Shown here piece after piece: positions 34,137 to 41,729 of a DNA stretch of 64,000 bases (position 1 is its first letter; each line of letters begins with the position of its first letter). Below the pieces are notes generated by a model. The model saw only the letters and a program-made list of their open reading frames with translations, was not told the DNA's origin and searched no databases. Origin of the DNA: Roseimaritima sediminicola (lineage in GTDB: Bacteria > Planctomycetota > Planctomycetia > Pirellulales > Pirellulaceae). Location of the stretch: positions 1-64,000 of the forward strand of contig NZ_WIAD01000005.1 in assembly GCF_009618275.1 (NCBI RefSeq), written 5' to 3'. The position numbers were made by a program, and so were the translations under genes.

Positions 34137-35501
34137 ATGTCTTCCGCCGCCAATCCGCCCCGATCCTCCTTCACGCTGCCTGCTGGCTTTTGGCGGTACG
34201 GGATCCTGCTGTTGTTGATCGCGGCGGTCGTTCGCGGCTTGGTCCTTTGGCAGCTGGCCGACCGCATTGCGATCGACGTGGACGCCTACCGGCGATTGGC
34301 AGAAGGGTTTGCGGCCACGGGAGTCTTCGGCGGGCTGGGCGAACAGGGCGATGTGCATCCGACCGCCTTTCGGCCGCCGCTGTACCCAATCCTATTGTCG
34401 GCGTTTGTCTCCGAGGGCCGGTGGAACGATTCCGCGGTGTTATGGATGCACCTGGCGTTGGGATTGTTCTCGGTGCTGGGAACGTATCGGCTGGGCGCGA
34501 GCTTGTTGCCCTTGCGAGCAGCATGGGCGGCGGGCTTGGTCGTGGCCGTCGACCCGATCCTGTTGGTGCATTCCGCCAGTGTCATGACGGAAACGCTGGC
34601 CGTGGCGCTGGTGGTGTTGTCGTGGAACCTCTGGCATCGAGCGGTCTCGGCAGAAGAAGGGCAGGGCGGGGGACCGGTTCGTCGCTGGGCCTGGTCGCTG
34701 GCGCTGTCGCTGTCTTTGGTGGCCGCCTTTTTTTGTCGGCCCACTTTCCTGGTCTGGGCCGGATTGTTGGTCGCGTATCTGTTGTGGCGAGCTCGTCGAG
34801 CACCCCGCCGTGGCGCTTTGATCACTGCGGGCACTGTTTTCGTGGCCTTGGCCGTGGCGGTCGGTTTTTGGACGCTTCGCAACCAGCGTCACTTCGGGGC
34901 ACCGATATGGGCAACCTCGCACGGCGGCTACACCTTATTACTAGGCAATAACCCGTTGTTCTATCAGTACCTGCGTGAGGGCCGGTTCGGCACAGCGTGG
35001 GACGCCGAGCCGTTTCACCGGGCGTGGACGCAGCGATACGAGGACGACCCGACCGAGCCCGGATTCTGGCAGCGGAACGCGGAGGCGGATTTGACGCCGG
35101 TGGGTGTGGTAGATGAAGTGGCCGACGACGCGTTGGCCTATGAAGCGGCCAAAGCCACGATCCGCCGCCAGCCCGCGATGTTCCTGTGGTCCTCGGTGGT
35201 GCGCCTGGGCCGGCTCTGGTCTCCGTTACCGCTGGCCACGGCCGAGCGTCAGGGAGCGGCCAGGTGGATCGTCGCGCTCTGGTACATCGCCGTTCTGCTA
35301 GCAGCGTTATGGGGTTTATGGAGGTTATGGGGTCGGGGCCGCGGGGTATGGCACCCGACATGGTTGGCCGGCGTATTGTTATGCGTCGCACTCAGCGGCG
35401 TGCACGCGGTGTACTGGAGCAATCTAAGGATGCGAGCCCCAGCGATGCCCGTAATTGCGTTGCTAGCAGCCAGCGTTCTTGCTCGCTCCAAAACCCCCTA
35501 A
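34137..35501 (+). CDS. GT39/ArnT-like membrane glycosyltransferase (putative)
   Basis: This protein of about 454 residues has roughly ten membrane segments. After the first helix (YGILLLLIAAVVRGLVLW) comes IDVDAYRRLAEG, then HPTAFRPPLYPILLSAF, the RPPLYP pattern of GT-C (PMT/ArnT) enzymes whose first-loop acidic residue is catalytic. GGYTLLLGNNPLFY, a frequent motif in bacterial members, follows later. It would transfer a sugar from a lipid donor on the outer face of the membrane; donor and acceptor are unknown. The ATG at 34137 was chosen because the upstream part of the frame (from 34041) reads a dispersed repeat. Confidence 0.75.
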   Translation: MSSAANPPRSSFTLPAGFWRYGILLLLIAAVVRGLVLWQLADRIAIDVDAYRRLAEGFAATGVFGGLGEQGDVHPTAFRPPLYPILLSAFVSEGRWNDSAVLWMHLALGLFSVLGTYRLGASLLPLRAAWAAGLVVAVDPILLVHSASVMTETLAVALVVLSWNLWHRAVSAEEGQGGGPVRRWAWSLALSLSLVAAFFCRPTFLVWAGLLVAYLLWRARRAPRRGALITAGTVFVALAVAVGFWTLRNQRHFGAPIWATSHGGYTLLLGNNPLFYQYLREGRFGTAWDAEPFHRAWTQRYEDDPTEPGFWQRNAEADLTPVGVVDEVADDALAYEAAKATIRRQPAMFLWSSVVRLGRLWSPLPLATAERQGAARWIVALWYIAVLLAALWGLWRLWGRGRGVWHPTWLAGVLLCVALSGVHAVYWSNLRMRAPAMPVIALLAASVLARSKTP

Positions 35502-35824
35502 CCCGCCGCGCCCCGTCACGATTTTCGACCTCACCCACCGCGGCGAATCCATCTTGTGCGGCCCGGGCCCGCGGCTTGCGCCGTCGGCTCAGCGGGAGGA
35601 TGCCCGCGATTGGGTGCGGTGCCGGCGCCTGGGTTAGGCGGTGCTCGCAGCCAGTACCACACCTGCGCTGTCCCGGTTCGTTCTCTCAACCCCGCGCGGC
35701 ATCTCAGGTCTTATCTTGGGGTCCGGCTATAATTGTCTTGTGAGCCCTTGGACAGCGTCAACGACTTTGGGTTTACTTCAATGCAACATGGCACATTCCC
35801 GAACATAAACGTCGGTGGCGTCGC
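35502..35824. other. 323-bp intergenic region, promoter only
   Basis: No open frame or repeat of the dispersed families is recognised. The region holds a candidate promoter near its right end (35728-35733) and nothing else that I can support. Confidence 0.5.
35728..35733 (+). promoter_or_regulatory. candidate -10 element TATAAT
   Basis: GGCTATAATTGTC is a consensus -10 box, 92 nt before the ATG at 35825. No good -35 was found. Confidence 0.45.
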
Positions 35825-37108
35825 ATGAACATGAATTCTCCGCTCCGAAAGACTTTCGTGCCTGAGACCTTCATCAACCGGTGTGTTGGTTTGCTTGCAA
35901 TGGCCTTTACGCTGTGCACTCCTAATGCGGCTAGGTGCGAATCCGCAGATGCGATCCGAGATGTCGTTCTGGCGGGATGGCTTCAAAATCGCGACCGATT
36001 GGGAAGCGAATTTGCTTGCCGATTTACCGTTGAAACGTTTGACAATACGGACTCAGAGAACCCTCGGTTGCTGTTTGCTAGAGAGGGTGTCTGGGCCGTG
36101 TCCGGCACTGATGAGCGTTTCTCCCTTGAGTGTGACGATGAGCAGTTGGTCCAAGTTCCGCAAGGCGAGGTTTCAGGGCGAGGTTTGCTGCCTTGCGCTT
36201 CCGAACATGTGCTGCAAACAGAAACGTCGTTATTGCGTTATGCACCCGTGATGAACGTGGTAAATGTTCATTCAGCAAAAAGTGCTGGCTTGGGTATTTC
36301 AATAACGCCGCTGTGCTACGGCGTTATGGGGAGAAATGAGTCGCGAAGTCTAGCCAGGATCCTGGAGGACCATCCGTTAGAAACGGATTCTGACTCTGAC
36401 GTCGAGGTTTTATCCCCGGGGGGTGACGGCAACTTGATTCGGTTGCGGACCATTCGAGATGAGCGGAGCGGGACCGGACAGTGGCGGAACATCATGCAGT
36501 GGAGTGTGGATCCGGATGCCGGTTTTTTACCGGTGGAAGTTGTCGTCTTCGACGACCCACAAACATGGTCATCGAAGACCGTCGTTACAGAAACCAAAAC
36601 CCTTGCTGATGGCGGTACTTGGCCTTGGGTGTCTGAGACCGTTTCTAACCCGGAAACTAGCCCGATGCCACGGCTTTATCGAATTGAGACGCAATCTCTC
36701 GAGTTCGATCGGGCGAAGGTTCGAGATGCTCTGAGTTTGCCGATCTCCCACCCTGCCACCATTGTTAACCCTGCGAACATGCGGTCCGTATTTCCTGCGG
36801 AACAGAAGAGTATCGCGCCACACGACATTCGAGCGTTGCTCGCAAAAAGCGAAGCAGTCCTTGCCGTACGTGGCCCCGAACCCAGAGAAAGCATTTCGGA
36901 TCGGCCTTCGGCCAGATTTGCCAAGCCGTTTCTCGTGATCGCGCTCGGTTCCGTGGTGGCTGGCTTACTCTTGTTTATCGCCGATTCAAGGCGGAAACGA
37001 CGCCGGAAGCCAAGCGGAACGGGGAGCGACCGGGGACAGTGCACGCACAGCCGTGCGGGGAGCGACCGGGGACAGTGCTCGCACGGCCGTGCGGGTGCTA
37101 GCAGCTAG
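35825..37108 (+). CDS. exported, C-terminally anchored protein of unknown function with repeat-derived tail
   Basis: This 427-residue protein has a signal peptide (CVGLLAMAFTLCTPNAARC) and a C-terminal membrane segment (FLVIALGSVVAGLLLFIADS) followed by a basic RRKRRRKP. The middle is beta-rich and resembles no family that I recognise. The gene is clearly less GC-rich than its neighbours. After the membrane segment it reads straight into dispersed repeats, so that its last ~30 residues are GSDRGQCTHSRAGSDRGQC and similar, and the stop lies in a TGCTAGCAGCTAGCA palindrome. The native C-terminus was probably near residue 400. Possible recent acquisition or relaxed selection. Confidence 0.7.
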   Translation: MNMNSPLRKTFVPETFINRCVGLLAMAFTLCTPNAARCESADAIRDVVLAGWLQNRDRLGSEFACRFTVETFDNTDSENPRLLFAREGVWAVSGTDERFSLECDDEQLVQVPQGEVSGRGLLPCASEHVLQTETSLLRYAPVMNVVNVHSAKSAGLGISITPLCYGVMGRNESRSLARILEDHPLETDSDSDVEVLSPGGDGNLIRLRTIRDERSGTGQWRNIMQWSVDPDAGFLPVEVVVFDDPQTWSSKTVVTETKTLADGGTWPWVSETVSNPETSPMPRLYRIETQSLEFDRAKVRDALSLPISHPATIVNPANMRSVFPAEQKSIAPHDIRALLAKSEAVLAVRGPEPRESISDRPSARFAKPFLVIALGSVVAGLLLFIADSRRKRRRKPSGTGSDRGQCTHSRAGSDRGQCSHGRAGASS

Positions 37109-37513
37109 CAGGAGGAGCGGGGGACGGCGAGCGGGGGACGGCGAGCGGGGGACAGAGCACGCAGGATTGAGCTGCGATCGCGGAGTGCGCCAGCACATGG
37201 GCAAAGCGGTGCTATCAGCTAGCAACTGGATGAGAGGGGATTGGACGGTCCATCAGCTCGGCGCGTCCCGGCCTCTTTTTGTGGCTCAATTTCGATGCGA
37301 GCTATTTCGGAGGGAGCCAACCGGGGACAGTGCTTGCATCGCAACATCGACCGGGGACAGTGCAGCCGCGTTGCTAGCAGCTAGCACCGTCCGGGGACAG
37401 TGTATGCACGTGCTAGCAGCTAGCACATGACTCGGCCGGGGACAGTGCATGCCCATGGGACTGCCGTCGGGGACAGTGCATGCGCATGGACGTGGCGGTG
37501 CTAGCAGCTAGCA
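37028..37513. repeat. interspersed array of CGGGGACAGTGC and GTGCTAGCAGCTAGCA
   Basis: About eight copies of CCGGGGACAGTGC-like sequence (near 37030, 37066, 37146 variant, 37321, 37350, 37391, 37436, 37469) alternate with five palindromes GTGCTAGCAGCTAGCA at 37095, 37209 (one mismatch), 37371, 37410 and 37498. The spacings are irregular (about 39-162 bp), so this is not a CRISPR array. It resembles REP-like clusters. Confidence 0.75.
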
Positions 37514-37640
37514 ACTGGAGGGGAAAAGGTTGGACGGATTCGTCGCCTCGTCCACTGCCCGGATCGAGCGGCGATGGCGGTTCTGATCGGTCAATCGGCT
37601 CGGCGCGTTCCGGCTTCTTTTTGCGGCTCAATTTGGTTGC
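37251..37640. repeat. duplicated module ending in CTTTTTGNGGCTCAATTT
   Basis: A module containing CTCGGCGCGTYCCGG and CTTTTTGYGGCTCAATTTSG occurs at about 37251-37293 and again at 37597-37640. Each lies downstream of a GCTAGCAACTGGA palindrome end. No gene is supported here. The following 240 bp to the LptD start hold only a candidate promoter. Confidence 0.55.
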
Positions 37641-37665
37641 CGCCGATTTCACGCCGATTTTACGC

Positions 37666-37695
37666 TTGTGGGCAATCTTTCTTGATCCCTATACT
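37666..37695 (+). promoter_or_regulatory. candidate sigma70-like promoter TTGTGG-18-TATACT
   Basis: TTGTGG (37666-37671) and TATACT (37690-37695) are separated by 18 nt, upstream of the LptD-like gene. This is the only place in the window where both boxes looked reasonable. Confidence 0.35.
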
Positions 37696-37883
37696 CCGCC
37701 GCGAATCGATCCCGGCTCGGCTGCGCCTCTGCTTTCTCTCAGTGATCAGACGGCGTGCCGGGCAGCGAAGCAAGGAAGCGCGTAGGGTTGTCGTCCAAAC
37801 CGGTCTATTGTCTGACTCGTGCGGAGTCCCGCTCGGGCGGAGCTGTGGTGGCTCTGCTCCGAGGTGCTGCGCGCCGGTTCGGT

Positions 37884-40800
37884 ATGGGCGAAGGCCCGCG
37901 CGGTGTCGGCGGAGGCTCGTTCGCCGCAGCGGTGTTTGCTGCGGTGGCCGGGGGCCTGTTCTTATGGGTCGCCCTGGTTGTGACCGCGGCCCAGGCCGTT
38001 GCTCAAGACAACAGCTCGGAAGCGGCCGAAATGCGGGTGCAGGCCCAGTCGGTGTGGCGCTGGCGCGAGGGTGCCGATGACCTGTATCTGCTGCAAGGCG
38101 ACTGCCAGAGTCGGTTCAACCAACGAGAAATCTTTTCAAGCCAGTTGCTTTTAAAAGTCCGCCGAGATGGCGATGCGATCCTGGTGGATGTGCTGGCCGA
38201 CGGCGATGTGCAAGTCGACGGACAGCCTGGGACGCAGTGGAACGAGCGTCTGCGGCTGGATGCTCGTCCGCGAATCGATGCCCGTCGCTATCGCGGCCGA
38301 CCGCCGCAGCGTCCCGAATTACTGACACAACTGCAGCGGCGCAGCGGCACCGTGGCCACCGTGGCGATGGCTGCGGCCGCCGAGCCAGCAGGCTCCGGCG
38401 GTGGTGCCGCAGTCGTGCCCGCTCAGTTCCAGTCGCCGGTCGCCCCCGCCCAGCTGCCGCCGGGAGGCGCCGTCGCTCCACCGCTGGGAGCCCCCGAAGC
38501 GTTGCCGCCGGGGGTGCCGCAGCTTGCCCCCGGAACCGTACCGCCGGGGACCGTGGTGCCCGATGGATTGCCGGCCGTACAGCCGGTACCGCCCGAGACG
38601 CCCGGGCCCCGCGAGGGTCCGCTGGGCGAGAATAATTTTCGCTTTCTGGTCGGCGGCGGTGCCCAAGCGGTCGAAGTCCTGCCGCGAAACGCGTCGATCC
38701 CGCCGCAGATCAGCTTCCGCGAGCACGTCAATCCGAACAATTTGCAGAGCGAGTCGGTCATCGTCGCTCGCGGTGGCGTGACGGTGGTCGTCCGCGATGC
38801 GCAGGCCCAGCTGGACGATCAACTGTTCGACGTCGGTGCGGTGGCGTTATCTGCCGATCGCATCGTCGGCTGGATGCCCAGCGTCAGCGGCATGCTGAGC
38901 GGTTCGGCGGCGCCGGGCGTCGGAGACGGCGAGCTGTACCTGGAAGGCGACATCGTGTTTCGCCAGGGCGACCGGGTGATTTATGCCGATCGGATGTACT
39001 ACAACGTGGCCCAGCAGTACGGCATGGTCCTCGAGGCCGAAGTGCTGACGTCGATCCCACAGTATGAAGGCCTGGTGAGGCTGAAGGCCGACGTGTTGCA
39101 GCAGGTCGCCGCCGGCCAGTTCGTGGCCTTCGATGCCGCCGTGACGACCAGCCGCATGGGCGTGCCGCGGTACTGGTTGCAGAGCGATCAACTACAGATG
39201 ACGACGCGCGAAGAAATGGTGGTCGATCCGCACACCGGTTTGGCCACGCCTACCCGCCGCAACCTGCTGAGCAGCACCAGCAACTACGTCTACGTGGCCG
39301 GCGTGCCCGTCCTGTATTGGCCCGTATTTACGACCGATCTGAAACATTCGAATTTCTATCTGACCGACATCGACGTGAAGACCGACAGCATCTTCGGCGA
39401 ACAGTTGTTGTTGGATTTTGATCTGTTCCAGGTGCTGGGAATCGCCGAACCGCCCGACGGCGTCGAATGGACGCTGTCGACGGACTATCTGGGCGACCGC
39501 GGTCCGGCCCTGGGCACCCAGCTGGAATACGAGGTCCTGAGCGCGTTCGGCTTGCCCGGCCCGGTCAAAGGTTTCGCCGATGTGTGGGCGATCGACGACG
39601 ACGGCACGGACTTCCTGGGCGTCGGCCGACGAAACCTTCCACCGGAGGAAGACATTCGCGGACGGGCTCTGCTGCGCCATCGCCACTACCTGCCCAACGA
39701 TTATGAGTTCATCGCCGAGGTGGGGTTGTTGAGCGACCGCAATTTTCTGGAGCAGTATCTGGAGAACGAGTGGGATCGCGATAAGGATCACGACACCTCG
39801 CTGCGGCTGCGAAAATATTATCTGAACAACCTGTTCGACTTGAACGTCGGCGTGCGGCTGAACGAGTTCTACACCGATACGAATCAATTGCCCCGCTTTG
39901 ATCACTACGGACTGGGCGGGTCGGTGCTGGGCGATCACTTGACGTGGTCGATGCACAACCAGATCGGCTACGCGGACCTGGAAGTCGCCAACGCACCGGT
40001 CAATCCGGTCGAAGCCGCCAAGTTCACGACGCTTCCCGGCGAGACGGATGCCGAAGGCGTGATCGCGGCGACGCGACAAGAGCTGGCCGCGCCGATCGAC
40101 GCGCGGATCATGAAGATCGTGCCCTACGTGTCGGGCGAAGCGGCGTTCTTTGGCGAGGACGCCAGCGGCCAAGAACGCACTCGCCTGCTGGGCCAAGCCG
40201 GCGTGCGGTCGACGATTCCGATGTGGAAGCACTACCCGACGGTGCAGAGCAATCTGCTGAATATCCGCTCGCTGGCGCACAAGATGGAATGGCACGGCGA
40301 CTTCTTCTACGCCGACAGCGACGCCGACCTGGACGACATCCCGCTGTATGATCCGCTGGACGATGACGCTCAGGAACAGTTTCGTCGGCGGTTGATCTTC
40401 GACACCTTCGGCGGGCCACCGCTGCCGCCGCAGTACGACCCGCGTGTGTATGCTTTTCGCCAAGGCATGCAGGAGAACGTTACCGCGCCCAGCCTGCCGA
40501 TCGCCGACGACCTGATGCAGGCCCGCTTGGGATTGAACCAGCGGTGGCAGACCAAACGCGGGCTGGCCGGCGCCGAGCGGATCGTCGATCTGGTGCGGTT
40601 GGACATGGACATTCTGTTGTTTCCCAAAGACGAACGCGACAACTTTGGTGAGTACCTCGGACCGGCGCGATACGATTTCCGTTACCACGCCGGCGACCGC
40701 GTGACTTTTCTGTCCGATGGCTACTTCGATTTCTTCGACGAAGGTTTGCGAAGTATCAGTGCGGGAGTGATGAGCAGCCGGCCGGGGCTGGGCGATGTGT

Positions 40801-41117
40801 ACCTGGGCGTCCTGTCGCTGGAAGGACCGATCAGTGCGAACGTGTTGCGAGGCGCGATCGATTACCGTTTGAACGAGAAATGGATCGTCGGCGCCGGAGC
40901 CACGGTCGACTTGGGGGCGGTGGGCAACGTGGGCCAGAACCTGTCGCTGATTCGGATCGGCGAGTCGGGGCTGTTCCGCATCGGCGTGAACGTCGACTCC
41001 GGACGCGACAACGTCGGTTTGGCGTTTTCGTTCGAGCCGCGTTTTTGGCCTAAACGCAAACTCGGCAACTTGGGCGGCCAGCTGATTCCGCCGCCGGGCG
41101 TCGAGGGACTGGAGTAG
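37884..41117 (+). CDS. LptD-like outer-membrane LPS-assembly protein
   Basis: This protein of about 1077 residues starts with a signal-like stretch (FAAAVFAAVAGGLFLWVALV, cleaved near AVAQ-DN). A Pro/Gly-rich linker spans about 130-230. An OstA/LptD jellyroll follows, with LYLEGDIVFRQGDRVIYADR (from ~349) and the QMTTREEMVVDPHT region. YVYVAGVPVLYWPVF (~466) is the sequence that joins jellyroll and barrel in LptD, and the rest is beta-barrel-like with many aromatic girdle positions. LptD inserts LPS into the outer membrane. The start is uncertain: the frame is open from GTG 37755, and ATG 37884 was chosen because it directly precedes the signal sequence. Confidence 0.8.
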   Translation: MGEGPRGVGGGSFAAAVFAAVAGGLFLWVALVVTAAQAVAQDNSSEAAEMRVQAQSVWRWREGADDLYLLQGDCQSRFNQREIFSSQLLLKVRRDGDAILVDVLADGDVQVDGQPGTQWNERLRLDARPRIDARRYRGRPPQRPELLTQLQRRSGTVATVAMAAAAEPAGSGGGAAVVPAQFQSPVAPAQLPPGGAVAPPLGAPEALPPGVPQLAPGTVPPGTVVPDGLPAVQPVPPETPGPREGPLGENNFRFLVGGGAQAVEVLPRNASIPPQISFREHVNPNNLQSESVIVARGGVTVVVRDAQAQLDDQLFDVGAVALSADRIVGWMPSVSGMLSGSAAPGVGDGELYLEGDIVFRQGDRVIYADRMYYNVAQQYGMVLEAEVLTSIPQYEGLVRLKADVLQQVAAGQFVAFDAAVTTSRMGVPRYWLQSDQLQMTTREEMVVDPHTGLATPTRRNLLSSTSNYVYVAGVPVLYWPVFTTDLKHSNFYLTDIDVKTDSIFGEQLLLDFDLFQVLGIAEPPDGVEWTLSTDYLGDRGPALGTQLEYEVLSAFGLPGPVKGFADVWAIDDDGTDFLGVGRRNLPPEEDIRGRALLRHRHYLPNDYEFIAEVGLLSDRNFLEQYLENEWDRDKDHDTSLRLRKYYLNNLFDLNVGVRLNEFYTDTNQLPRFDHYGLGGSVLGDHLTWSMHNQIGYADLEVANAPVNPVEAAKFTTLPGETDAEGVIAATRQELAAPIDARIMKIVPYVSGEAAFFGEDASGQERTRLLGQAGVRSTIPMWKHYPTVQSNLLNIRSLAHKMEWHGDFFYADSDADLDDIPLYDPLDDDAQEQFRRRLIFDTFGGPPLPPQYDPRVYAFRQGMQENVTAPSLPIADDLMQARLGLNQRWQTKRGLAGAERIVDLVRLDMDILLFPKDERDNFGEYLGPARYDFRYHAGDRVTFLSDGYFDFFDEGLRSISAGVMSSRPGLGDVYLGVLSLEGPISANVLRGAIDYRLNEKWIVGAGATVDLGAVGNVGQNLSLIRIGESGLFRIGVNVDSGRDNVGLAFSFEPRFWPKRKLGNLGGQLIPPPGVEGLE

Positions 41118-41157
41118 GACGGCTTCTTCCACGGGACCAGTCAATCGGAACCACGTC

Positions 41158-41520
41158 ATGGGCCACTGGATCGCGAAATTTCGCTACGCCGCCGGCGGCC
41201 TTCGCCACGGTCTGGCGACGCACAGTAGTTTCGCGGTGCATATTCCCGTCGCGGTCTTGGTGTTGGCCGTGGCCGCTTGGTTGAAGCTGACGTCCTGGCG
41301 CTGGGCGGTGCTGGTGTTGTGCATCGCGTTGGTCGTGTGTCTGGAGCTGGTCAATACGGCGATCGAACGGCTGGTGCAGGCAGTGCATCCCGAGCGAGAT
41401 GAGCGTATCGGTCACGCTCTGGACTTGGCCGCGGCGGCCGTGTTGGTCGCCGCCTTGGCTGCCGTCTTGGTAGGCCTGATCGTACTGCTTCCGCCGTTGT
41501 GGGACCGGCTGGCAGACTAA
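41158..41520 (+). CDS. dgkA: diacylglycerol kinase family membrane protein
   Basis: This 120-residue protein has three membrane helices. It has FRYAAGGLRHGLATHSSFAVH at the N-terminus and the catalytic CLELVNTAIERLVQAV (E63, N66, E70) typical of prokaryotic DgkA or undecaprenol kinase. It phosphorylates diacylglycerol or undecaprenol to recycle lipid carriers. It follows the LptD-like gene by 40 bp, so co-transcription is likely and consistent with an envelope role. Substrate preference cannot be read from the sequence. Confidence 0.88.
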   Translation: MGHWIAKFRYAAGGLRHGLATHSSFAVHIPVAVLVLAVAAWLKLTSWRWAVLVLCIALVVCLELVNTAIERLVQAVHPERDERIGHALDLAAAAVLVAALAAVLVGLIVLLPPLWDRLAD

Positions 41521-41521
41521 G

Positions 41522-41621
41522 CCGTAGCTGAAGTCGCCAGGCTTTAGCCGCCCGGAAGCGCAGCCCGGATCGCCTAAAGGCTAGACTCCAGCGGTCCAAA
41601 CTCTGGCGAGTTCGTCTACGG
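41522..41621. repeat. inverted pair of GTAGCTGAAGTCGCC repeats
   Basis: One copy begins at 41523 (CGTAGCTGAAGTCGCCAGGC), and an inverted copy lies at 41598-41621 (CAAACTCTGGCGAGTTCGTC). Between them, CTTTAGCCG...CGCCTAAAG also pairs. The structure could form a long hairpin after dgkA and might act as a terminator. Confidence 0.55.
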
Positions 41622-41663
41622 TGAGTTCGGCGGCGGCCGTGCCCGTATCCGGCAATCCCGGGC

Positions 41664-41669
41664 TACAAT
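41664..41669 (+). promoter_or_regulatory. candidate -10 element TACAAT for the sulfatase
   Basis: CCCGGGCTACAATACATC lies 61 nt before ATG 41730. It puts transcription start near 41676, so the longer frame beginning at 41676 is unlikely. Confidence 0.4.
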
Positions 41670-41729
41670 ACATCTTTGTGTTTGCTTTTTATCCGGCGCC
41701 GACTCTGTTTCTCGACTGCATCTCTTGCC

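Noticed and set aside
37028-37513. CRISPR array or origin with repeated boxes
   Set aside because: Spacing is irregular, no cas or dnaA gene is near, and motifs do not match DnaA boxes.
39192-41159. 655-residue minus-strand frame
   Set aside because: Antisense to the LptD-like gene. Its composition (His/Gln/Val-rich, no motifs) is typical of a shadow frame.
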